Positions 56,980-63,929 of a DNA stretch of 64,000 bases are shown here, one piece after another. Position numbers and translations under genes: made by a program. The stretch spans positions 110,642 to 174,641 of the forward strand of contig JAGAKD010000002.1 of NCBI GenBank assembly GCA_017625815.1. Direction: 5' to 3'. How positions within the stretch are numbered: the stretch's first letter is position 1; the number at the start of each line of letters is the position of its first letter. Under the pieces are notes generated by a model. It was not told the origin of the DNA, did no database searches, and worked only from the letters and a program-made list of their open reading frames with translations. Source of the DNA: Lachnospiraceae bacterium (lineage in GTDB: Bacteria > Bacillota > Clostridia > Lachnospirales > Lachnospiraceae).

Positions 56980-57383
56980 TATTTCTTATCCTCCCAAATT
57001 TGCATATAACAAGTATAAAAATCTTCAAGAAATGTTTGAAAGCTACAAATCTCACACTCAACTGTATTGCATTGCCAAGCAGCTAATCTAAATTCATGTG
57101 CTGCTTCAAGTGAAAGTTTAAACTCATTTGCAAGATATTTATCCATATCAATCCAAAACTCTTGTAATTGTCTATTATACTCATCACGAGCATTCTTATA
57201 CTTTTCCATCGCTTCAGCATTTCTACGTTGGACCTCTTCTCGGTTCCACTTTACAGATTGATTTTCATCAAACACATGATTATCAGGATAAGTCTGACCA
57301 AAAGCCTTTCTACTTGGAAACTCTATGCTGTCATAAATACTTACAATATCACTAAAATCAGTTATTTTTGTTGGATATCCCAT
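56979..57383 (-). CDS. Hypothetical protein (134 aa)
   Basis: Helical protein with a conserved-looking N-terminal DFSDIVSIYDSIEFPSRKAFGQTYPDNH and a C-terminal helix with cysteines (WQCNTVECEICSFQ). First gene of its operon, 21 nt after promoter motif 57411-57428. Unrecognised. Confidence 0.6.
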   Translation of the reverse strand: MGYPTKITDFSDIVSIYDSIEFPSRKAFGQTYPDNHVFDENQSVKWNREEVQRRNAEAMEKYKNARDEYNRQLQEFWIDMDKYLANEFKLSLEAAHEFRLAAWQCNTVECEICSFQTFLEDFYTCYMQIWEDKK

Positions 57384-57410
57384 ATGTATTCCTCCATAAA
57401 TTTATCATTA

Positions 57411-57428
57411 ATTTATTATACAATTTAA
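57411..57428 (-). promoter_or_regulatory. Early/middle promoter motif
   Basis: AATTGTATAATAAATTAA on the minus strand, close to the TTTATTGTATWATATA motif, upstream of the 134-residue gene. Confidence 0.45.
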
Positions 57429-57439
57429 TTTAATAAAAT

Positions 57440-57976
57440 TTAAGCATTTTTTACACATAAATGTGCTAAAACATCTTTAACTATTTCTTCTGCACCAACA
57501 ATGTCTCCAGTGACAGATTTATAATTAATATGATTTGCATCCAACAGAGTAAAAACGCAACAGTCAAGCATCTTAGCTTCATCTTCTGTTTGATTTCTAC
57601 CTTTTGGATTATAAGCTTTCTTTCTATGCAATATATAATTTAAATTATTATATTCAGCATATTTACTAAAAACCATATTTGTAAAATGTGGTTTAATTGC
57701 CTCATCTGTATTATATACAACTGATAGAAGAAGTGGACTATCTGTTACGATAACATCTACATCATCAATACATCTGTCAATTCTATATACTTGCTTTCCA
57801 AAAACATAAGGCTGACAGCGAAGAGCTTTAGTGTTTCCTTCCCAAGTCTTATCTTTTGCAAACTCCGTTACAAGTTCTGCATTAACGCCTAGCATCTTAA
57901 GCTTTGAAAATACATAAGCTGCAGTTGTTGATTTGCCACAACCAGGGCCGCCATATAAATTTACAATAATTGCCAT
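57440..57976 (-). CDS. P-loop NTPase/kinase (178 aa)
   Basis: LYGGPGCGKSTTAAYVFSKL (about residues 8-27) is a Walker A motif, and DVIVTDSPLLLSVVYN (about residues 70-85) gives the Walker B acidic residue. The length and the R-x-x-YNPKGRNQTE lid-like segment resemble small phage deoxynucleoside/nucleotide kinase-type ATPases. Start 57976 is set by GGAGG; a longer frame overlaps the sigma gene. Substrate unknown. Confidence 0.7.
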   Translation of the reverse strand: MAIIVNLYGGPGCGKSTTAAYVFSKLKMLGVNAELVTEFAKDKTWEGNTKALRCQPYVFGKQVYRIDRCIDDVDVIVTDSPLLLSVVYNTDEAIKPHFTNMVFSKYAEYNNLNYILHRKKAYNPKGRNQTEDEAKMLDCCVFTLLDANHINYKSVTGDIVGAEEIVKDVLAHLCVKNA

Positions 57977-57990
57977 AAATTCCTCCAAAA

Positions 57991-58662
57991 TTAAATTCTC
58001 CATAAAGGATGTTTTTTTAATACTAAAAAGCTTCTAATTGCTCTTAAACATTTCTGATAATACGACTGAAACTCTTCAATAGATAGTCCTAAAGATTTTG
58101 CATTTTCTTTGTCTGGCATCGGCCACTCTGAATTAAAACCAAATTTATTTCGTATCAAAGTAATTGCCTTCTCGCTAAAATATTTATCCATAAATGCACT
58201 AATCTTGTTAATAGTTTTTTCCACATCTGGGTCAAGACCTTCGTCTATCTCAAAAGTATCATCTACTAAAATATCTTTTAGTAGCATTTCGTCACCGTTT
58301 CTATTTGTAAATAAAGGTTCATCAAGTGATTTAGTATCAGGATTATGAAAATAATAAACTTTTAAAAAATTCCAAATCTGCCTTGACGCACATAAAGCAG
58401 CATAAGAGCTAAAACAAGACTTTGACTCGTCATTTATATCATAAGTTCTAGCCGCTTTAATAACGCCAATTAATGATTCAGAAAAACAATCATCCTGGTA
58501 AGCTTCAGTTGGACTAAATCTATAAGCCAGTCGTGAACAAAGCTTAACCATGGCACGAATAATTTGTTCTAATAAGTCATTATTATTCGCTTTTTGATAT
58601 TCTACAACTAACTGATTTAATTCATCTCGTGAAAGTTCAATTGCCGGAATGTGAATGGTCAT
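57991..58662 (-). CDS. Sigma-70-family RNA polymerase sigma factor-like protein (223 aa)
   Basis: A region-2-like segment (DDCFSESLIGVIKAARTYDINDESKSCFSSYAALCASRQIWNFLK, in parts) matches the -10-binding helix of sigma-70 proteins (FSY-x-A-x-x-A-x-R-x-I). A possible region 4 (KENAKSLGLSIEEFQSYYQKCLRAIRSFL) near the C-terminus carries the helix-turn-helix-like pattern. This size and layout fit phage sigma factors that redirect host polymerase to late promoters. The recurrent GCTAAATTATAYGATG motif is a plausible target. Confidence 0.7.
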   Translation of the reverse strand: MTIHIPAIELSRDELNQLVVEYQKANNNDLLEQIIRAMVKLCSRLAYRFSPTEAYQDDCFSESLIGVIKAARTYDINDESKSCFSSYAALCASRQIWNFLKVYYFHNPDTKSLDEPLFTNRNGDEMLLKDILVDDTFEIDEGLDPDVEKTINKISAFMDKYFSEKAITLIRNKFGFNSEWPMPDKENAKSLGLSIEEFQSYYQKCLRAIRSFLVLKKHPLWRI

Positions 58663-58664
58663 TT

Positions 58665-59042
58665 TTATTGGTCCTCTTTAAATCTTGGAACATAATATCT
58701 ATTTTGTTTATGCTGTTCTTGCTTTCTCATCGCTCCAAGGATCTCTGTTAATCTATTTCTTATTATTTTGCCGTCTTGAGACTCAAAAAAGTGTACTAGA
58801 GCCTCATGAATCTCACAGTAGTCTTTATGTATTCGTCTTTCTTTCCGTGTGTTTTTGAGCTTCGTAGCCAGCTTATTTTTATTATCAGCAGGTCCAAGTT
58901 CAAGCTCGTGAAGAATATCTTGTGTAAGGTCTTCTTGTGCCTTACATTCTCTTTCATGTCGACTGTATTCAACAATAGACTCAGTTACAAAATTCAAAAA
59001 ATCAGCAAGTTTTACTGAATATTTTCCATCTTTCTTACTCAT
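58665..59042 (-). CDS. Hypothetical protein (125 aa)
   Basis: Charged helical protein (KKDGKYSVKLADFLNFVTESIVEYSRHEREC, later LKNTRKERRIHKDYCEIHEALVHFFES). ATG 59042 has GGAGGGG upstream; an upstream TTG start is unlikely. Ends 2 nt before the sigma gene. Unrecognised. Confidence 0.6.
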   Translation of the reverse strand: MSKKDGKYSVKLADFLNFVTESIVEYSRHERECKAQEDLTQDILHELELGPADNKNKLATKLKNTRKERRIHKDYCEIHEALVHFFESQDGKIIRNRLTEILGAMRKQEQHKQNRYYVPRFKEDQ

Positions 59043-59526
59043 CGTCAAGCCCCTCCGCTTCTCTGTAAGCTTTAATATTTTCTACAAATTTATGTTCTTG
59101 CTCTGGAAAACTGCCATAATAGGTGTTTAAAAGTGTGTAATAACAATGTCTATTTGGTGCGTACTTAGGATTTCTAAATATATCCATATCATCTTGTCCA
59201 AGTATTGTCTTAATTGCTGCTGCTATACCAGCACTTCTTGATACGCCGCCTTCACAGTGAACAATAAGTCTTAAAACTGGGTCTACTTGAGCTGCACTTA
59301 CAAACTCAAGAATATTTACAGCATCCTCAACTGTCATTGCATTTGGTTCATCTTTTTGAACATCATCAAACTTTAAACGTAAAATACCGTGAATATTTGA
59401 GAATCGTCCAAAAACTACATCCGGCTTATCAACATCTGTTATACTAATAATTCCAGTAGGCATCCAGTCTTCAGTATTATATGAAAAATCTAATGCTTCT
59501 TTTCTATTCATTATCTCGATTATCAT
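59035..59526 (-). CDS. Dual-specificity/tyrosine phosphatase (163 aa)
   Basis: RLIVHCEGGVSRSAGIAAAI (H90, C91...R97) is the CX5R active-site loop of cysteine phosphatases. ISITDVDKPDVVFG and LKFDDV upstream supply the conserved aspartate region. It may dephosphorylate host or phage proteins or nucleotides. ATG 59526 has AGGAGG 5 nt upstream; longer frames run into promoter 59547-59563. It overlaps the next gene by 8 nt. Confidence 0.75.
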   Translation of the reverse strand: MIIEIMNRKEALDFSYNTEDWMPTGIISITDVDKPDVVFGRFSNIHGILRLKFDDVQKDEPNAMTVEDAVNILEFVSAAQVDPVLRLIVHCEGGVSRSAGIAAAIKTILGQDDMDIFRNPKYAPNRHCYYTLLNTYYGSFPEQEHKFVENIKAYREAEGLDDE

Positions 59527-59546
59527 AATTAGCCTCCTATATCTCA

Positions 59547-59614
59547 ATATATTATACAATAAACTATGAGCTAATTTTGACAAAATAAAAAAGAACCCAT
59601 CGAAACAGGCTCTT
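59547..59614 (-). promoter_or_regulatory. Terminator followed by early/middle promoter
   Basis: Hairpin AAGAGCC/GGGTTCTT (one G-U pair) with T flanks at 59587-59614 and the motif TTTATTGTATAATATATTG at 59547-59563. It ends the 59.6-60 kb gene and starts the phosphatase operon. Confidence 0.55.
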
Positions 59615-59616
59615 TT

Positions 59617-59964
59617 TTACTTATGTATAAATGTATACGCAAAAGATAAAATCTTATATAAAGACTTTCTTACTGCAGACTCATTTTCATTTAAGTCTAC
59701 ATTTGCGGTTCTAGCTGTTTGGTAGTCGAAAGCATGAAGTAAGTTGTGAGCTCGCCACTCCTGCAACCACTCTTTCTCAGTTCTTTCAAAAGTGATACCT
59801 TGTTCTTTTTCAGCAAAGTCTCTAATCATTTTAATTGCATTTTTCATACTTTTGCGAGATTTAATCTGATATGATTTATAAATGCAAACATTAGCCTCAC
59901 TAATACTACAGGTTAAAAGAACGTCGTCTACCAAAAAATCTTGACGACAATAGCGCATTTTCAT
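59617..59964 (-). CDS. Hypothetical protein (115 aa)
   Basis: Basic alpha/beta protein with ADVLLTCSISEANVCIYKSYQIKSRKSMKNAIKMI-like central part. ATG 59964 follows AAGGAGAG. It lies downstream of a hairpin that contains a promoter motif. Unrecognised. Confidence 0.6.
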   Translation of the reverse strand: MKMRYCRQDFLVDDVLLTCSISEANVCIYKSYQIKSRKSMKNAIKMIRDFAEKEQGITFERTEKEWLQEWRAHNLLHAFDYQTARTANVDLNENESAVRKSLYKILSFAYTFIHK

Positions 59965-59987
59965 TTTCTCTCCTTTATAAAATAAAA

Positions 59988-60034
59988 TAACTAACATCAT
60001 TTTTGTCATTATAACAAAGCTAATGTTAGTTTAA
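59988..60034 (-). promoter_or_regulatory. Promoter inside a terminator hairpin
   Basis: ACTAACAT / ATGTTAGT 8-bp stem whose loop contains TTGTTATAATG on the minus strand, a good -10-type motif. The start codon follows 24 nt further on. Same arrangement as at 47013-47055. Confidence 0.5.
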
Positions 60035-60045
60035 TAATTTAGATG

Positions 60046-60243
60046 TTATTTTATGAATTTCGGAAACTTGAACAGCGCACCTGGTCTGTTTTGTGATTCT
60101 TCATATAAAGCCAAACATTTAGGACACTGATAAAGATTATAATACTCATATACATTATCTATTGCATGTGTATAAAGATACTTTTCAATTTTTTCAAGTT
60201 TTGCTTCTTTACACTGAAGACAGGTGATACAAGTAATTTCCAT
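60046..60243 (-). CDS. Zinc-finger-like small protein (65 aa)
   Basis: ITCITCLQCKEAKLEK (two CxxC-like pairs in nine residues) and YQCPKCLALYEE give a four-cysteine zinc site. Short basic C-terminus. Between two hairpins, expressed from a region with no clear promoter. Function unknown. Confidence 0.65.
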   Translation of the reverse strand: MEITCITCLQCKEAKLEKIEKYLYTHAIDNVYEYYNLYQCPKCLALYEESQNRPGALFKFPKFIK

Positions 60244-60273
60244 AAAAGACCTCTAAATCATTAAATTAACTGC

Positions 60274-60303
60274 AAAAAAGACACCGTTTCCGATGTCTTT
60301 TAT
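60274..60303 (-). terminator. Terminator after the structured 3' region of the HNH gene
   Basis: AAAAGACA / TGTCTTTT with a 10-nt loop and strong flanking T-run. Confidence 0.7.
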
Positions 60304-60500
60304 TTTCGGTATAGGGTTTTTCGTACTTCCGCGCATTTCCATACCTTGTCCTTACCGTGGTTACCTAATGCAATATGATAACAACGACCCTAAACACTTA
60401 CGCTCTATGTCGGTTTCCCCGAACTCCGAAAAACAGACTGGGGTCTTTATTTTTTCCGTCGTTGCTCCAGCCCTCGACGGGTACCTCGAGATATTGCGCT
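60304..60500 (-). ncRNA. Structured 190-nt non-coding element after the HNH gene
   Basis: Clearly more GC-rich than its neighbours. Long-range pairs are visible: GCAATAT (near 60492) with ATATTGC (near 60373) and, inside them, CAACGAC with GTCGTTG. Local hairpin CTCGA/TCGAG also occurs. No tRNA consensus and no group-I core found. Probably an RNA element or the 3' part of a mobile intron-like unit with the adjacent HNH gene. Confidence 0.45.
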
Positions 60501-61304
60501 CTAATATTTATCTTCATCTCTAATAAGCTGTAAATATTTTTTACGAGCAGTTCGAGCTGAATTCTTATTTTTTGACTTATATGTATCTAGCTGACTATCG
60601 CAATTAGGACAAATAAGTCTTAAGTTTGTTGGTGCCGAATTTGCAGCATCACCATTAATATGGTCTAATATAAAAGTAATTGGTTTATTATTCCAAATAT
60701 CAGTTATACCACAAATAGCACAACAATGATTTTGCTTAGCTAAAATATAATCACGTATAGCGCCACGAATAGTTGTATCTGGCTTCATACCAGTATCTCC
60801 GGACGCTAGCCAAATATTCAGTTTTTCCTGACGATTATGCTCAATTAAATGCTTTTGACAATAAGGTGTCGTATGATTTGGTAATAACTCTTTACCACAT
60901 ACTATACAATAATCTTTTGGTTTTATTAAATGAACTGATGGAAGTATATCTCCAGATTTCTTTGTCAAAGCTTGTCTAATTTTTTCTCTAGTTTCTTTAG
61001 ATCGATCACGAGCATTAGCACAAGCTCTAGAACAAAATTTACCAGAACCAAACTTTTCTGTCATTACTTTACCACAACGTGCACAAGCGTGTTGCTCAGA
61101 TACCCATAAAGCTAATTTTGCGGCTTGTCTTTCTTGAGCTCGCTTATGATTACCTTCATGTAAACCAGCTAATTTAGCTTCTTTATGTACCTCGTATAAA
61201 GCTAAATCACCATATTTATTAATATAGTGTTCTTTACAATGACTTTTATGATTATTAAATTTTTGAGAATTATCAAATTCTTGTCCACATACGCATTTAA
61301 ACAT
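60501..61304 (-). CDS. HNH endonuclease with zinc fingers (267 aa)
   Basis: The C-terminal HNH core reads CAICGITDIW ... FILDHINGDAANSAPTNLRLICPNCDSQ (residues about 195-240), with the DH and N catalytic pattern and flanking CxxC pairs. Upstream are three further zinc knuckles: CVCGQEF...HKSHC at the start, CARCGKV...CSRACA and CIVCGKELL. This multi-zinc HNH type is typical of mobile, homing-like phage nucleases. It sits at the edge of the tRNA cluster with its own late-type promoter (61327-61342) and a structured 3' region. Confidence 0.85.
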   Translation of the reverse strand: MFKCVCGQEFDNSQKFNNHKSHCKEHYINKYGDLALYEVHKEAKLAGLHEGNHKRAQERQAAKLALWVSEQHACARCGKVMTEKFGSGKFCSRACANARDRSKETREKIRQALTKKSGDILPSVHLIKPKDYCIVCGKELLPNHTTPYCQKHLIEHNRQEKLNIWLASGDTGMKPDTTIRGAIRDYILAKQNHCCAICGITDIWNNKPITFILDHINGDAANSAPTNLRLICPNCDSQLDTYKSKNKNSARTARKKYLQLIRDEDKY

Positions 61305-61326
61305 ATAATTTACCTCATCTCACAGT

Positions 61327-61342
61327 CTACATTTAATTTAGC
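61327..61342 (-). promoter_or_regulatory. Late-promoter variant before the HNH gene
   Basis: GCTAAATTAAATGTAG, 23 nt upstream of the HNH start, sharing GCTAAATTA with the late consensus. Confidence 0.45.
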
Positions 61343-61384
61343 AAATTATTTTGGCGAATTTGGCAAAAATCGAACCTTCGAACT

Positions 61385-61479
61385 TGGCGGGGAAGGTAGG
61401 ATTCGAACCCACGCGCCGGCTCAGCACCGACCTCTCTGCTTTCAAGGCAGACCCCTTCATCCAACTTGGGTACTTCCCC
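61385..61479 (-). tRNA. tRNA-Ser(UGA)
   Basis: Class II tRNA: acceptor GGGGAAG/CTTCCCC, anticodon loop CTTGAAA (UGA), long variable arm GAGGTCGGTGCTGAGCC-type, T-arm GTGGG-TTCGAAT-CCTAC, discriminator G and encoded CCA. Last tRNA before the HNH gene. Confidence 0.9.
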
Positions 61480-61481
61480 AT

Positions 61482-61543
61482 AACTTATTAAATATGATAA
61501 ATTAGCTTAAATAAATTAAGCCAACTTATCAAATATGATAAAA
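61482..61543. repeat. Direct repeat pair AACTTATYAAATATGATAAA
   Basis: Two near-identical 20-nt copies at 61482-61501 and 61524-61543 flank a short AT-rich segment between tRNA-Ser and the next tRNA-like unit. They may mark an insertion or recombination point. Confidence 0.6.
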
Positions 61544-61675
61544 TAACATAGCCCAGACTCCCGATTCTCCAACTGGGACTTACGTCCAATACGTCCTCAA
61601 CATCGTATTGTTACGGATTGCTAAAACCGCAAGTGTCTATTTTGATTGATCGTACTTTTAACACTACTATGTTAT
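61543..61675 (-). ncRNA. tRNA-like unit closed by ATAACATAG/CTATGTTAT
   Basis: A 9-bp perfect outer stem; CCCAG/CTGGG abuts it like a T-stem, but with a 16-nt loop. Inside are CAATACG/CGTATTG (7 bp) and TTGCGG/CCGTAA hairpins and a D-arm-like TCCC-AGTTGGAGAATC-GGGA. No canonical cloverleaf can be drawn; an inserted, permuted or decayed tRNA is possible. Confidence 0.45.
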
Positions 61676-61693
61676 ATTTATTTTAAAGAGAAC

Positions 61694-61806
61694 CAATACT
61701 GTATGCACCTCTACACTATCCGAATCGAACGGTTCCTCTCTGCAGTTCTCAAGTACAGAGCGCCCTCACCAGAAGACTTCCCGAGTTGAACGGTCCCTCA
61801 GTATTG
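61694..61806 (-). ncRNA. tRNA-like unit closed by CAATACTG/CAGTATTG
   Basis: The outer 8-bp stem encloses a D-arm-like GTC-TTCTGGTGAG-GGC, an extended anticodon-like hairpin CTCTGTA/TGCAGAG, and two T-arm-like pieces (ACCG-TTCGATT-CGG and ACCG-TTCAACT-CGG). Two T-arm-like pieces in one unit is abnormal. Confidence 0.4.
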
Positions 61807-61814
61807 CTTTGGTA

Positions 61815-61918
61815 AATAAAGTGAGTCTACAATGGAGTTCTCCCAGCCTAAACTATCACACCGCCTAAGCACATGCTGTCGGATTTGAACCGATGCTGCC
61901 ATATCGAGCCACTTTATT
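61815..61918 (-). ncRNA. tRNA-like unit closed by AATAAAGTG/CACTTTATT
   Basis: The outer 9-bp stem encloses a T-arm-like CGG-TTCAAAT-CCG that comes before a D-arm-like TA-GTTT...GAAC segment, i.e. 3'-part before 5'-part order. The junction helix continues inward from the outer stem. Acceptor pairing is mostly G-U, so a functional tRNA cannot be asserted. Confidence 0.45.
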
Positions 61919-61919
61919 T

Positions 61920-62006
61920 TGGTCGGGGAGGTGGGATTCGGACCCACTCAGCACAATGGCAACGGTGTTACAGACCGCCCCGGCTCTCCAACTCCGGCGC
62001 TCCCCG
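61920..62006 (-). tRNA. tRNA-Tyr(GUA)
   Basis: Class II bacterial-type tRNA: acceptor CGGGGAG/CTCCCCG, anticodon loop CTGTAAC (GUA), long variable arm, T-arm GTGGG-TCCGAAT-CCCAC, discriminator A and encoded CCA. Confidence 0.9.
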
Positions 62007-62277
62007 ATATAAATGAAGGTCATATCCGTCAACACCTTCTCCGATTTACTTTACAAGTATGGTAGGAAAATGACCTAAACTTGCTATCCTTACGGTTAAT
62101 TCCTTTTCTCAAACACGGATTTGTTTTTTACTGTTAGGTGCCAGTAACAGTAAACTGGACTTCTCGACCTTTATTTCGGAGTCTCGTGTCTCCTTAGGCT
62201 TCCGCATTGCCATTAGATAAGGCTGGACCTGTGTCCATTTAACGTAGCTACCTTGTAGAGCTAGCACCCAAATATTT
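62007..62277 (-). ncRNA. Structured non-coding segment between tRNA-Tyr and a tRNA-like unit
   Basis: No credible protein. Local stems on the minus strand include GAAGGT/ACCTTC and CCAGT/ACTGG. It may belong to the larger RNA features around it; identity unknown. Confidence 0.35.
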
Positions 62278-62376
62278 GCAACAGGCCGGATTTGAACCGG
62301 CACGTCTGCCATAGACCAAGGCGGATTCGAACCGCAAAGGCAATTATCCTACTCTACCATTTTAGTTTACTGTTGC
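62278..62376 (-). ncRNA. tRNA-like unit with insertion, closed by GCAACAG/CTGTTGC
   Basis: Acceptor-like 7-bp stem followed by TA, and at the 3' side a perfect T-arm GCCGG-TTCAAAT-CCGGC abutting the acceptor, as in a real tRNA. The central part contains an extra T-arm-like hairpin GCGG-TTCGAAT-CCGC enclosed by TTGCC/GGCAG, so an inserted segment within the anticodon region is likely. No encoded CCA. Confidence 0.5.
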
Positions 62377-62378
62377 CA

Positions 62379-62445
62379 AGCTCAAGACAGGAATCGAACC
62401 TGTTCTTCCTAACTCAGTAGACGTTTTACCAATCACCACTTGAGC
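62379..62445 (-). tRNA. Short tRNA-like gene, identity unclear (67 nt)
   Basis: Acceptor GCTCAAG/CTTGAGC and T-arm ACAGG-TTCGATT-CCTGT are perfect. The D-arm and anticodon region total only 35 nt, giving a 6-nt anticodon loop CTGAGT and a poor D-stem. No CCA. Possibly defective or shortened; the anticodon cannot be assigned safely. Confidence 0.5.
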
Positions 62446-62469
62446 ATATAAATAGTGTTTTTTCTCGTG

Positions 62470-63625
62470 GAGCGTTCCCCACCCGCCGAAGAAACATCTT
62501 GCATTCCTAACTTCAGAGTTACAAGTCTTCTCTTGTAGCTTTAATTTTAACGCTATTAAGCCTTCACTTAATAGTTAATTGTGGTTTTCTTTCGCGCTAC
62601 TGATCAGATAGCCTATTTCAGTATTGGATTACTCACAAACCTGTTTGTGCCCGCTCCTAACCCTCTCACTCCCTGAACCGAACAAGAGTCTTCATCGAGC
62701 GCCCCATAAAATCTTCCATTATGGGTCACTAGCATACCAATGGTGGCAGATTAAATCAAGTAGAAGTTTTTTAATATCTGGTCTTTACCTACGCGTTTAG
62801 GTACTTCTACTATGAGGTCAAAGACTCGTATTACTCGAGCAAACCAGTAAACCTCCACACTTGTCGTGTTAAATTCTGTATTTAGATAAGTATGCACTCA
62901 TCTAGGGCTACCGCCCGTAGGTTTCAGGTTAACCTACAACCAATCATTTTGGGCTGTTCAATCCTCTCCATTTACCACAGCTTCTTCATTCATATTGGGA
63001 GTGTTTCCCTCTCTGCTTCGTGGCACCCAGCAAAAATAATGTGCTAATATGGTGCAGGTGGGCGCAGTTTCACTCTCACCACAAGAATCGGGCTAAACCT
63101 ATCTTGCTCTAATCCGCTAGACATCATATTTCGCTTGTTTAATATAGGCTGTTTTTCACATTCCATTTACCACAGCTCTTTTGACAATCCCGGTCCAGTG
63201 TTCAACCCCCAATTTAAAGGCGTTACTTGAGCTTTGACCACCCCGATTCATCTTTATACTGTTGCGCACCTTTATAGGCCAATATAAAGAGCTAACGGCT
63301 TAAGGATCCTTCGTGGCACCTACTATTAAACTTATAAGGGAATATTTTCTTCACCCTTTATAACGGGAGGCAAGCCCGTCTGTCGGGATTCAGCAGCACC
63401 CGCTCGCCGTATTCGTCCTTACACCTCACAATGTAAGCCATCTTATAAAGGTTAAGATGTTAAGAAACCTGAGTATCTAATTTCATGCGTGCATAAAGCT
63501 CAGCCCATAGTGTTCGGATACTTCTTAAGCCCCCACACGTCAGAGGCATATGTAAGCTCTAACCTCAGGAACGTGATAACTCATTCAAAAAGAGCATTCA
63601 GTTGAGGAAACAAACTTGCTTACTT
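62470..63625 (-). ncRNA. About 1.15 kb structured non-coding RNA candidate (RNA-A)
   Basis: No believable protein on either strand. Dense local stems on the minus strand include CTATTAAG/CTTAATAG, CACAAA/TTTGTG, GTAGAAGT/ACTTCTAC closing ACCTA/TAGGT, GTAGGTT/AACCTAC, CTTTATA/TATAAAG and CATCTTA/TAAGATG. Two hairpins GCTGT...ACAGC share the loop start GGTAAATGG (about 62952-62982 and 63147-63177). GGTGCCACGAAG recurs at 63016-63027 and 63309-63320. Size and its place between tRNAs resemble GOLLD/ROOL-type large phage RNAs; family unproven. Confidence 0.6.
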
Positions 63626-63632
63626 AGTTTTA

Positions 63633-63709
63633 TGGTGGAAGCGGAAGGACTCAAACCTTCGACAACCCGCGTATCAGACGGGTACTCTAATCAACTGAGT
63701 TACGCTTCC
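63633..63709 (-). tRNA. tRNA-Ile(GAU)
   Basis: Canonical cloverleaf: acceptor GGAAGCG/CGCTTCC, D-arm ACTC...GAGT, anticodon loop CTGATAC (GAU), T-arm GAAGG-TTTGAGT-CCTTC, discriminator A, encoded CCA. Confidence 0.9.
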
Positions 63710-63767
63710 ATAATGTTTATTATATTAAACAAAACAGCTTGAATTGTTTATTATAACTTGCTTTACA

Positions 63768-63785
63768 TATTATTATACAATATAA
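63768..63785 (-). promoter_or_regulatory. Early/middle promoter motif before tRNA-Ile(GAU) and RNA-A
   Basis: TTATATTGTATAATAATATG on the minus strand. The sequence from here to 63929 holds a short hairpin ATGAGA/TCTCAT after tRNA-Ile(UAU) and otherwise no clear feature. Confidence 0.45.
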
Positions 63786-63929
63786 ATATATAAAATTTTG
63801 ACATAAATCGCTAAATAATCAATGATAGCTTTTCACCATCAAACCGTCCGTCCACTGCCTGACTATTTAACTTCCTCATTCTTTGTTCCGGACACAAAAG
63901 TTGAAGCATTTATGAGACTTACTCTCATA

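Noticed and set aside
276-57428. Many open reading frames on the plus strand
   Set aside because: They are antisense to minus-strand genes, lack ribosome binding sites, are rich in Phe/Ile/Leu/Ser/Cys from reversed AT-rich codons and show no domain. All real genes here are on the minus strand.
60293-60523. 76-residue plus-strand frame near the HNH gene
   Set aside because: It overlaps the terminator and structured RNA element after the HNH gene and is antisense to the HNH end.
60304-61304. IscB/HEARO (omega-RNA) system
   Set aside because: The HNH protein has no RuvC-like motifs, is too short, and the structured element lies after rather than before the gene.
62109-62312. 67-residue reading frame in the tRNA region
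   Set aside because: It overlaps a tRNA-like unit with tRNA arms and structured sequence, has no ribosome binding site, and its protein has no recognisable features.
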